The notes beneath the pieces were generated by a model, which was not told the origin of the DNA, made no database searches, and worked only from the letters and a program-made list of their open reading frames with translations. A DNA stretch of 12,845 nt. Source: Flavobacteriales bacterium. GTDB lineage: Bacteria; Bacteroidota; Bacteroidia; Flavobacteriales_F; PHOS-HE28. Shown in pieces: positions 5,075 to 12,237 of this stretch. The DNA is taken from positions 1 through 12,845 of the forward strand of contig JACJZG010000034.1 of NCBI GenBank assembly GCA_020635715.1. Reading direction: 5' to 3'. The position numbers and the translations under genes are program-made. Each line of letters starts with the position of its first letter. Within the stretch, counting starts at the first letter, position 1.

Positions 5075-6112
5075 ATGCGACAACTGAAGTTGATTCTACT
5101 CCGGGCGATCGGCAAGCTGTATAGGGCCAGTGCATTTTGGCCTGTATACAGCTTGCTGATCGCATTGCCTTCTACTGTTCATACCCAGAACCTTGTGCCT
5201 AATCCAGGCTTCGAAGAGTTGGAGATTTGCCCATACGCCATTGGATTTCAGCTGGGGGATAGACCACGCGATTGGTTCAGTTGGAACCAGAGCCCTGATT
5301 ATTTCCATTCTTGCGCTCAGCCTGTTAACGGTGCAGATACTATGGTAGGCGTGCCCCTGAATGGTTGGGCATACCAACCTGCATGGGAGGGTGAGGCCTA
5401 CGTCGGGGTGTATGCGTTCGGCACAGCCGAAAGCTACCGTGAGTACGTTGGCGCCGAACTAGTCTGTCCCTTGGTCGTTGGACAGACATACAACGTATCC
5501 TTCCGAGCAAATCTGGCACGAAATGGAACAACCTGGAATTCTGGTGGTGCGTGCAACAATCTTGGGGTTCTGTTCACCATGGAGTCCAATGCTTGGACCG
5601 CACCGTCCACGAGTACACCTGGACCAGCATTCAGTTTCCGGGACCACGCCCATTTATACAGCCAAGAGATCATCTCAGATACGGCGAATTGGGTCCTGGT
5701 GACAGGTTCGTTCGTTGCGGATAGTGCCTACCGACATATCGTGTTGGGCAATTTCTTCCAGAATGGTCTGACGGATACGATCCCTAGCGAGATCGGGTAC
5801 GTATTGGCTTATTACTTGATTGACAGTGTAAGCGTGACAGGTGGTCCTGTTGATTGCCCAACTACGATGGAGGAAGTGGCATCGGACGTACGGAGGGCAG
5901 TTCATCTGTGGCAACAACCAGAGATGCTTGTGATGGCTTGTGATGGCCGTGCTACTTACGAGGTGTACCACATCTCTGGCGCACGTGTTGTGGCAGGCAG
6001 CTTCACGAGTGGTGTCCAATTGTCTGTCGAAGGCTGGGCTGCAGGTGTATATCTGGTGAACTTGATCTGCGCGGGAGAAGTGGAACGATTGAAGTTCGCA
6101 TTGGAGCGTTGA
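5075..6112 (+). CDS. Secreted protein with T9SS-type C-terminal sorting domain
   Basis: 345 residues from ATG 5075. The N-terminus is an export signal with an unusually long front part: MRQLKLILL, then about 17 residues coded by a hairpin (RAIGKLYRASAFWPVYS), then a hydrophobic core LLIALPSTVHTQ with likely cleavage before or after Q38. The mature part opens with NLVPNPGFEEL, the usual start of a carbohydrate-binding-like beta-sandwich seen in Bacteroidota surface proteins, with WEGEAYVGVYAFG and REYVGAELVCPLVVGQTYNV as further family-like phrases. The last 55 or so residues (YEVYHISGARVV, AAGVYLVNL, ending KFALER) look like a type A T9SS C-terminal domain, so the protein is probably carried over the outer membrane by type IX secretion. 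There is no catalytic motif; an adhesin or sugar-binding role is a guess. The next gene, 35 bases on, encodes another T9SS cargo, so the two may share a transcript. Confidence 0.8.
   Translation: MRQLKLILLRAIGKLYRASAFWPVYSLLIALPSTVHTQNLVPNPGFEELEICPYAIGFQLGDRPRDWFSWNQSPDYFHSCAQPVNGADTMVGVPLNGWAYQPAWEGEAYVGVYAFGTAESYREYVGAELVCPLVVGQTYNVSFRANLARNGTTWNSGGACNNLGVLFTMESNAWTAPSTSTPGPAFSFRDHAHLYSQEIISDTANWVLVTGSFVADSAYRHIVLGNFFQNGLTDTIPSEIGYVLAYYLIDSVSVTGGPVDCPTTMEEVASDVRRAVHLWQQPEMLVMACDGRATYEVYHISGARVVAGSFTSGVQLSVEGWAAGVYLVNLICAGEVERLKFALER
5105..5163. repeat. 59-base hairpin inside the signal-peptide coding region
   Basis: Arms 5105-5123 and 5145-5163 are 19-base inverted copies with one difference that still allows a G-U pair in RNA. 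Inside them 5124-5129 pairs with 5138-5143 (GGGCCA/TGGCCT, one G-U), leaving one bulged G (5144) and an eight-base loop (5130-5137). It spans codons 11-30 of the secreted protein gene. Confidence 0.9.
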
Positions 6113-6147
6113 GTATCATCCGGTGGATTCAACAATGATCCACAACG

Positions 6148-8481
6148 ATGAAGAAGTACCTTAAGGGTTTGGCATGGTGTGCCGTGCTTAGCCATGCGCC
6201 CAATTTGTTCGCACAGGACTGGCATGCCAATTTTCCATCTGGCAATCCTATCAATTCCACGGAATGGCTGGGCTGCGATGGAACCAGCACACAACCATTA
6301 CGGATAAAGACGGTGCCGGACTACGCGATAGATCTGTATACCAGCGATACCCGGCGTCTCACGTTATTGCCTGACAACACCTACGCCACGTTGGGTGCGT
6401 ACAGCAGCATCGTGGCCGATGGCTACAGCTTGCATAGCCCAGACGTGGATGCGTTCATGGCTAGTGCACCTGGCCCTTTCACCTTGCAGCATTTGGCAGC
6501 CGCTACCAACAGTACCTACGAAGACGCCTACCGCGATTGGGCCAGGACCGGAACGACATACACCGGTGGGGGTACCATGGGCTATTTCGGGTTGAAGGAG
6601 GATGGAAAGAGCAATACCGACCTGATCGTGCAATTGGCCCGGAGAGAAGGGACAACAGCTCCGGATCGGATCCGTTTCCTGTTCACGGGTTTATACACCG
6701 GGGCTGGCGCGGGAGCTGCCAGTCAGGAAGGTCTGGAAGGAATGCGCTTGACAGCCGTGGCGAACGACAAGGTGAATGTGGGGATCGGCGACTTCTATGC
6801 AGCCGGTGTTGGCGAGCCTGCTGAACGGTTGGATGTTGTGGATGGCAAGGTGCGGATCAGGCAATTGCCCTCCGATGCCGTTAGCACAAGTGACGAGGTG
6901 GTAACTGTCAATATGACGACCGGTGTGCTGGAGCACAGACCGGTGCCTTCAGGCTGCATTTGGAACACCTTCACAGGTAGTCAACACATCCAAAGCGGAT
7001 TAGGTAACCCAGGAACCGCAGGTGCGAACTGCCCTGATCGTGGTTGGTTGTACACGATAGGTGCAGCGGGTACACTCGGTGCAAAATTGAGCCTCTACCA
7101 GAACAGCAACGAAAGGAATGTGCAAACCGGGCTGAACGTGCACATGGTCACTAACCCGAATAATGTGCAGGAGAGCTACGGAATACGTTGCGATGTGCAG
7201 CCATTGACCAACGAAAGCTCCAATGCGTCACATGGTGTTTGGTCCAGGCTGGCCAATCCTAAAGGCAGCTATGGGAATGGGGTTTATGGTACGGCCACAA
7301 AGTCGAATACTGCCGGCGTTACCGACATGTCCGGCGTCCGGGGGCTCGCTCAGGTGACCTCAACCGGTTCGGCTTCGTCTGTTCATGGGGTCTATGGTGA
7401 GACGATCCTGCAGGGGCCAGCTTCGTCGGCGATCGGTGCAACCGGACGTGCGAGCATCTCATTCACTTCCACTACCATTCCAGAATCGATCGGAATGCGT
7501 GGCCAAACATGGAGTTATGGTTCGACGGTAACTAATGCTTATGGTGGCAGGTTCACGTCGGGGATCCTGTACAATGGTACCGTCACCAACGGGTATGGAG
7601 TGCATGGTCTTTCGAACAACGGGATAGGCACCTTAACGAACAGCTACGGTGTCTATGGAATTGCTTCGGGAGGAACCTTCAACGCTGCTATCTACGGTGA
7701 TATGGCGGATACGACAGGTGCCAAGTGGGCGGGTTACTTCAGGGGTAAAGTCCGGATCGATTACAATGCTTACGTGAATGGTAACGTATTGGTCACCTCG
7801 GACGCTACGCTGAAGACCAATGTCGAAGACATTACCAATGCCTCTGAGTTGGTCCAAGCTCTTCAGCCGAAGACGTACGACTTCATCCCCCAGCAGCACC
7901 CGCATATGATCATGCCGCAAGGTCGACAGTGGGGTTTGTTGGCCCAGGATCTACAAGAGGTGATCCCGGAGTTGGTGGAGCGTGTTCCGGTTCCTGCGCA
8001 ATACGACAGCACAGGCACCATGATCGCGGATGCAACAAGCCACCTGGCTGTCAATTACAACGGGTTGATCCCTGTTCTGATCGCGGCGATGAAGGAACAG
8101 AATGACCGCATCGACGACCTCGAACAAGCCCTCGCCGCCTGCTGTTCCAATCCCGACGGCAGCCGCATGCTCGATCAAGGGTTGAATCAGCCCAACGAGT
8201 TGGACGGCAGTCTCAACGGCAGCGAGACGCTCCGCATCCAGCCCAACCCTTTCAACGAGCGCACCACCGTGTTCTACACCCTGGATAGGGGCGGCCGCAC
8301 CCAGCTGCTGGCCAACAGCAGCGATGGCCGCGACCTGCGCGTGTTGCAGGAGGCCAACTTGGAGGCTGGTAGCTACCAATTCGATTGGAACACCGCGGCA
8401 CTCGCGCCGGGCATGTACTACGTCACCCTGCTGCTGGATGGGCAGCCCGTGGTGAAGAAGGCCGTGAAGGTGGATCGGTAG
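6148..8481 (+). CDS. Tail-fibre-like surface protein with S74 chaperone domain and T9SS sorting domain
   Basis: 777 residues. The signal peptide is residues 1-23, ending FAQ before DWHANF. The long middle (to about 540) is rich in Gly, Ser, Thr and Asn, with recurring YGVxG-like phrases (NGVYG, HGVYG, YGVHG, YGVYG; roughly 375-510), as in trimeric fibre stalks. From S551 comes the Peptidase_S74 intramolecular chaperone domain: SDATLKTNVEDI, then LQPKTYDF, GLLAQDLQEVIPELV and VNYNGLIPVLIAAMKEQN, ending in a short coiled coil (to about 668). S551 and K556 keep the Ser-x4-Lys spacing of the self-cleaving dyad in phage tail spikes. Residues about 693-777 (IQPNPFNERTTVFYTL, APGMYYVTLL) are a type A T9SS sorting domain. 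It is probably a trimeric surface fibre or adhesin. From about 8100 the DNA becomes richer in G and C than upstream. There are no phage genes nearby, so this is not a prophage fibre. Confidence 0.88.
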   Translation: MKKYLKGLAWCAVLSHAPNLFAQDWHANFPSGNPINSTEWLGCDGTSTQPLRIKTVPDYAIDLYTSDTRRLTLLPDNTYATLGAYSSIVADGYSLHSPDVDAFMASAPGPFTLQHLAAATNSTYEDAYRDWARTGTTYTGGGTMGYFGLKEDGKSNTDLIVQLARREGTTAPDRIRFLFTGLYTGAGAGAASQEGLEGMRLTAVANDKVNVGIGDFYAAGVGEPAERLDVVDGKVRIRQLPSDAVSTSDEVVTVNMTTGVLEHRPVPSGCIWNTFTGSQHIQSGLGNPGTAGANCPDRGWLYTIGAAGTLGAKLSLYQNSNERNVQTGLNVHMVTNPNNVQESYGIRCDVQPLTNESSNASHGVWSRLANPKGSYGNGVYGTATKSNTAGVTDMSGVRGLAQVTSTGSASSVHGVYGETILQGPASSAIGATGRASISFTSTTIPESIGMRGQTWSYGSTVTNAYGGRFTSGILYNGTVTNGYGVHGLSNNGIGTLTNSYGVYGIASGGTFNAAIYGDMADTTGAKWAGYFRGKVRIDYNAYVNGNVLVTSDATLKTNVEDITNASELVQALQPKTYDFIPQQHPHMIMPQGRQWGLLAQDLQEVIPELVERVPVPAQYDSTGTMIADATSHLAVNYNGLIPVLIAAMKEQNDRIDDLEQALAACCSNPDGSRMLDQGLNQPNELDGSLNGSETLRIQPNPFNERTTVFYTLDRGGRTQLLANSSDGRDLRVLQEANLEAGSYQFDWNTAALAPGMYYVTLLLDGQPVVKKAVKVDR

Positions 8482-8496
8482 AACGCGTGATGTAAC

Positions 8497-8536
8497 AAGA
8501 AGGGCGGCTTCGAATTACTTCGGGGTCGCCCTTCTT
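8497..8536. terminator. Bidirectional terminator between convergent genes
   Basis: An 18-base-pair stem (8497-8514 with 8519-8536, including three G-U pairs in the upper part) closes a TTAC loop. The ten outer pairs are perfect (AAGAAGGGCG/CGCCCTTCTT). The arms end in A/T-rich bases on both sides, so it can serve both the fibre gene from the left and proline dehydrogenase from the right; only 72 bases separate their stops. Confidence 0.88.
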
Positions 8537-8553
8537 ATTCGTGAACGTTAACC

Positions 8554-9750
8554 TCAGCGCTTCCGCCTCTTCCGCTCGGCCATGATCAAGCCCAATTCCC
8601 GGCCGGTCTGCCCGCGTGCGCTCGTGTTCTCATTCGCGCGCCGGATCAGGTAGGGCAGCACTTCGCGCACCGGTCCGTAGGGCACGTACTTGGCCACGTT
8701 GTAGCCCGCCGCCGCCATGTTGAAGCTGATGTTGTCGCTCATGCCCAACAGCTGCGCGTACCACACCCGCTTGTCATCATGCGGAAGTCCCTTGTCGTGC
8801 ATCAACCGCGCCATCAACAGGGTGCTCTGCTCGTTGTGCGTCCCTACGCATACGGCGATGCGGTCCAGGTGCTCCGCGCAATAGCGCAGCGCATCATCGT
8901 AGTCGCGGTCCACGGCCGCCTTGTCCACATGGATGGGTGAGGGGTAGCCCCTGTCCTCGGCGCGATCGCGTTCCTTCTCCATGTAGGCGCCACGCACCAG
9001 CTTCACGCCGAGGTGGTAGCCGCCCGCGACGGCCTTCGCATGGCTCGCCTTCAGGAAGGCCAGGCGGTCGTGCCGGTACAACTGCACTGTGTTGAAGACG
9101 ATAGCCCGCTCGGTATTGAAGCGCGCCATCATCGCATCGGCCATCGCGTCTATCGCCACCTGCATCCAGCTCTCCTCCGCATCGATCAGCACGGGTACCC
9201 CGGCGTTCGCGGCGGCCGCACAGATCCGTTCCAGTCGTCCTTGCACCAGGTTCCATTCCCGTTGGTCCTCGGTATCGAGCTTCTTCCCGTCGCTCACGTC
9301 GGTGAGCAATTGCACCGGCGAGATCCCGCTCGGTTTGAATACGCAGAAGGGGATGTCGGTCCGCTGGCGTGCCGCATCGATGGTCCGCAAGATCTCGTCC
9401 GTCGTATGGTCCAGCGCATCATCGTCCTCCTGGCCTTCCACACTGTGGTCCAGGATGGTACCCACGCCGCTGCGGGCCAGCCGTTCCGCCGTCTTCAGGC
9501 TCTCGGTGATGGTCTCGCCCCCGCAGAACTGCTTGAAGATGGTGGCCTTGATGAGCCCCTTCACCGGCAGGTGCAGCCACAAGGCCGCCTTGCTCAAATT
9601 GCTGCCGATAGCGGTGAGCGCGGGGTTCCCGATGATGCGGAAGAGCCATTGGGCCTGCCAAAGGTCACGGTCGCTCATGGCGGCGAAGGCGGTCCGGGTG
9701 TCGCCCAGGTCGGGTCGGCGATCGCTTGGCGCGGAAGGGGGGGCTTGCAC
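8554..9750 (-). CDS. Proline dehydrogenase (FAD-dependent)
   Basis: 398 residues if started at GTG 9750. The enzyme oxidises proline to pyrroline-5-carboxylate and passes electrons to the quinone pool; it is a separate PRODH, not a PutA fusion. Seen motifs are IKATIFKQFCGGETI (67-81), VGTILDHSVEG (96-106), VPVLIDAEESW (185-195), FNTVQLYRHDRL (219-230), KLVRGAYMEKER (250-261), QLLGMSDNISFN (333-344), YVPYGPVREV and YLIRRANENTS (367-377), whose arginine pair binds the substrate carboxylate. The frame stays open upstream to 10428, but that part only mirrors aroB. GTG 9750 keeps the conserved opening (TRTAFAAMSD), which ATG 9678 would lose, and a purine-rich AAAGGAAGAAGG lies about 12 bases before it. 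The divergent pairing with aroB is, as I recall, common in Flavobacteriia. Confidence 0.93.
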   Translation of the reverse strand: MQAPPSAPSDRRPDLGDTRTAFAAMSDRDLWQAQWLFRIIGNPALTAIGSNLSKAALWLHLPVKGLIKATIFKQFCGGETITESLKTAERLARSGVGTILDHSVEGQEDDDALDHTTDEILRTIDAARQRTDIPFCVFKPSGISPVQLLTDVSDGKKLDTEDQREWNLVQGRLERICAAAANAGVPVLIDAEESWMQVAIDAMADAMMARFNTERAIVFNTVQLYRHDRLAFLKASHAKAVAGGYHLGVKLVRGAYMEKERDRAEDRGYPSPIHVDKAAVDRDYDDALRYCAEHLDRIAVCVGTHNEQSTLLMARLMHDKGLPHDDKRVWYAQLLGMSDNISFNMAAAGYNVAKYVPYGPVREVLPYLIRRANENTSARGQTGRELGLIMAERKRRKR

Positions 9751-9793
9751 GGTCGGGTGGAACCTTCTTCCTTTGGTAAGCGGCGAAGGCCGC

Positions 9794-9801
9794 CAAAAGT
9801 A
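9794..9801 (-). promoter_or_regulatory. -7 element of proline dehydrogenase (TACTTTTG)
   Basis: On the minus strand TACTTTTG is an exact TAnnTTTG match, 43 bases before the GTG at 9750. A -33 TTG is not evident. It lies directly in front of the aroB start on the other strand, so leftward transcription would begin only a few bases away from the aroB coding region. Confidence 0.5.
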
Positions 9802-9804
9802 GCA

Positions 9805-10902
9805 ATGGCCACAGCCCCGCAGGAGGTGACGGAGATCAGTGCCGGGGGGCACCCGGTCGTGCTTGGCCGCGATGCCTTGCGGGTCCTGGACCGCCGGCTG
9901 GGTGTGGAGGACCATAGTGCGGCCTTCATCCTGGGCGACGAGAATACCCTGCGCCATTGCCTGCCCGAACTGCTGGCCCAGGTGCCCCGTCTTCGCGATG
10001 CCCGGACCTTGGTCATTCCACCCGGCGAACGCTCCAAGGACATCGCCATTAGTGGCGAGATCTGGAGGCACCTGGCCGCGGAAGCCGCGGACCGCGAGGC
10101 CCTGCTCGTGTGCCTGGGTGGCGGCGTGGTCACGGACCTGGGTGGTTTCGTGGCCGCCACCTTCAAACGGGGGATCCGCTGCATCCATGTGCCGACCTCC
10201 CTCATGGGCATGGTGGATGCCGCCATCGGGGGCAAGACCGGGATCGACCTCGGCGGGGTGAAGAACCTCGTGGGCGTCTTCCACGACCCGCTGGCCGTGT
10301 ACATCCACCTGCCCTTCCTCAAGAGCCTCGGTAAGCGCGAACTGTTGAACGGTCTTGCCGAGATGTTGAAGCACGGCCTGGTCTGGGATGCCGCCCTCTG
10401 GGAGGCCATCGGCAAGGCACCGCTGCACGACATCAATGCGTTGACCCCCTTGGTGGAACGTTCGGCGGCGATCAAGGCCGAGGTGGTGAAGGCGGATCCG
10501 CGTGAAACGGGCTTACGCCGTGTGTTGAACTTCGGACATACCATCGGCCATGGCATCGAGGCGCATTCGTGGGAAAGCCCGCAGCGCGCCCTGTTGCATG
10601 GCGAGGCCGTGGCCATTGGCATGATCTGCGAAGCCTGGCTCAGCTGGCGCCTGGACGTGCTGGATCGCGAAGCCAACGACCGCATCGCCGCGCAGTTGCT
10701 TGCGCTCTACAAACCCTACCAATTCGATAGTGCGGACAACCACCGGCTGATCGAGCTGATGCGGAACGACAAGAAGAACAGCGCCGGACGCTTCCGCTTC
10801 ACCCTGCTCACCGCCATCGGCAAGGCCCGGACCGATGTGAACGTGACCGCCGCCCAGGTGCAGGAAGCCCTGGAGCACTACCGGCTGCTGGTCCGTGGTT
10901 AG
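9805..10902 (+). CDS. aroB: 3-dehydroquinate synthase
   Basis: 365 residues from ATG 9805, normal for the family. It converts DAHP to 3-dehydroquinate, the second shikimate step, using NAD+ and a divalent metal. The NAD-binding loop is GGGVVTDLGGF (105-115), followed by PTSLMGMVDAAIGGKTGID (K144 in the GGKTG motif) and KNLVG. The likely metal ligands are E186 (in NGLAEMLKHG), H245 (in NFGHTIGHG) and H265 (in LLHGEAV). The frame is open far upstream, but only because it runs antisense through proline dehydrogenase; the family N-terminus begins at this ATG. aroA follows after 72 bases, so the two probably work as a pathway unit. Confidence 0.96.
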   Translation: MATAPQEVTEISAGGHPVVLGRDALRVLDRRLGVEDHSAAFILGDENTLRHCLPELLAQVPRLRDARTLVIPPGERSKDIAISGEIWRHLAAEAADREALLVCLGGGVVTDLGGFVAATFKRGIRCIHVPTSLMGMVDAAIGGKTGIDLGGVKNLVGVFHDPLAVYIHLPFLKSLGKRELLNGLAEMLKHGLVWDAALWEAIGKAPLHDINALTPLVERSAAIKAEVVKADPRETGLRRVLNFGHTIGHGIEAHSWESPQRALLHGEAVAIGMICEAWLSWRLDVLDREANDRIAAQLLALYKPYQFDSADNHRLIELMRNDKKNSAGRFRFTLLTAIGKARTDVNVTAAQVQEALEHYRLLVRG

Positions 10903-10974
10903 TCCATGGTCGTTTGTTCACAGGCGCTGATCATCGCCACCATCCTCCATCGCTCCACGTAGGATCTTCGCCGC

Positions 10975-12186
10975 ATGCAAGCGCTGACCATCCGACGACC
11001 ACAAGGCCCCTTGCGCGCCACCATCGACCTGCCGCGATCCAAGAGCGTGAGCAATCGCGCCTTGTTCATCGCCTCCCTGCTGGGCGACCTCTCGCTGGTC
11101 ACCGGACTGAGCGATGGCGACGATACCCGGGTGATGCACGAACTCCTGCGCGACCGACCGCATACCATGGATTGCGGTGCTGGCGGTACCACCTTTCGTT
11201 TCCTTCTCGCTTGGGCCAGCGTGCAGGAAGGGGAGGAGCATGTGATCAGCGGCATACCACGCCTGTTGCAACGTCCGCATGGCGATCTGGTCGAAGCATT
11301 GCGCACCCTTGGCGCGGACATCGAGCCCGTAGCGAATGGCTTTCGTGTCAGAGGGCGCCGACTCACCGGTAGGAAGGTGCACTTCGATTCGCCCATCAGC
11401 AGTCAGTACCTCAGTGCACTGGTGCTCATTGCTCCCTTGTTGCCCGAAGGCCTGGAGCTGCAATGGACCGGCACCCGCCTCAGTGAACCCTTCGTGAGCA
11501 TGACGCTGAAACTGCTTGATCATTTCGGTGTGCGTGCCAGCTTGACGATGGATGGTGTGGTGGTGCCGCCGGGGGCCTACGAGAAGCGTCCGTACGAGGT
11601 GCCGCGCGACTGGAGCAGCGCCGCCTTCTGGTTCGAACAGGTGGCCCTGGACCCGGGATCATCCGTTCTGCTCACCGGCTTGCAGAAGGACACCCTGCAG
11701 GGGGATCGCGAAGCGGTGCAGCTCTGGTCGCCGTGGGTGCGCGCGACCTTTCAACCGGAAGGACTCCTCTTGGAGAACAAGCAGGAGGCCGGACCATGGA
11801 CCGACAACGCGGTTGACCTCCGGCATGTGCCGGACCTCTTCCAACCACTGGCCTTCACCTTGGCCGGACGTGGTGTGACCGCAGCGTTGACCGGCTTGGA
11901 CAACCTGGTGGTGAAGGAGACCGACCGCCTGAAGGCCGTGGGCGATGTGTTGCGTCAACTGGGCTGCACCGCAGGACACCGGGGCGGGACCTTCATCCAA
12001 GGTGGCGCCATCAAGAGCAGGGGTGCCTTCACCTTCGACCCGGACATCGATCATCGCATGGCACTCTCGGTGGCGCCGCTCGCGCTGCTGCTGGAGAGCG
12101 TCACCGTGAAGGACCCCGACGTGGTGGACAAGAGCTACCCGCGCTACTGGGACCACCTGCGTCAGGCCGGTTACGCCGTGTCCTGA
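10975..12186 (+). CDS. aroA: 3-phosphoshikimate 1-carboxyvinyltransferase (EPSP synthase)
   Basis: 403 residues, slightly shorter than the E. coli enzyme and typical of the Bacteroidota form. It joins phosphoenolpyruvate to shikimate-3-phosphate. Substrate motifs in order: LPRSKSVSNRAL (19-30, with K23 and R28; family consensus PGSKS, here PRSKS), DCGAGGTTFRFL (66-77, R75), QRPHGDLVEAL (R100), SSQYLSAL (142-149), EPFVSMT (171-177), the catalytic aspartate D287 in VPDLFQPLA, KETDRLK (314-320, E315) and DHRMALSVAP (359-368). The position matching P101 of the E. coli enzyme is F76, as I recall is common in this phylum. The start ATG 10975 is preceded by GGATCTTCGCC, a weak -7-like element. It lies downstream of aroB and 51 bases before fhs. 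Confidence 0.96.
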   Translation: MQALTIRRPQGPLRATIDLPRSKSVSNRALFIASLLGDLSLVTGLSDGDDTRVMHELLRDRPHTMDCGAGGTTFRFLLAWASVQEGEEHVISGIPRLLQRPHGDLVEALRTLGADIEPVANGFRVRGRRLTGRKVHFDSPISSQYLSALVLIAPLLPEGLELQWTGTRLSEPFVSMTLKLLDHFGVRASLTMDGVVVPPGAYEKRPYEVPRDWSSAAFWFEQVALDPGSSVLLTGLQKDTLQGDREAVQLWSPWVRATFQPEGLLLENKQEAGPWTDNAVDLRHVPDLFQPLAFTLAGRGVTAALTGLDNLVVKETDRLKAVGDVLRQLGCTAGHRGGTFIQGGAIKSRGAFTFDPDIDHRMALSVAPLALLLESVTVKDPDVVDKSYPRYWDHLRQAGYAVS

Positions 12187-12203
12187 CCGCCAACTCCCTC
12201 CGA

Positions 12204-12216
12204 TACCTTACTTCGC
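12204..12216 (+). promoter_or_regulatory. Weak -7-like elements before fhs
   Basis: TACCTTAC and the overlapping TACTTCGC each partly match TAnnTTTG, 20-35 bases before the ATG at 12238. fhs may therefore have its own promoter as well as readthrough from aroA. No -33 TTG is clear. Confidence 0.25.
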
Positions 12217-12237
12217 AGTACCGACCACAACCTCACC

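Noticed and set aside
6148..8481. Prophage tail-fibre locus
   Set aside because: The protein has a Sec signal and a T9SS sorting domain, and no other phage genes are near; S74 domains are common in Bacteroidota surface proteins.
9013..9804. Upstream extension of the aroB frame
   Set aside because: It reads antisense through proline dehydrogenase, and the family N-terminus starts at ATG 9805.
9751..10428. Upstream extension of the proline dehydrogenase frame
   Set aside because: It is antisense to aroB and passes its own -7 element; the protein family begins close to GTG 9750.
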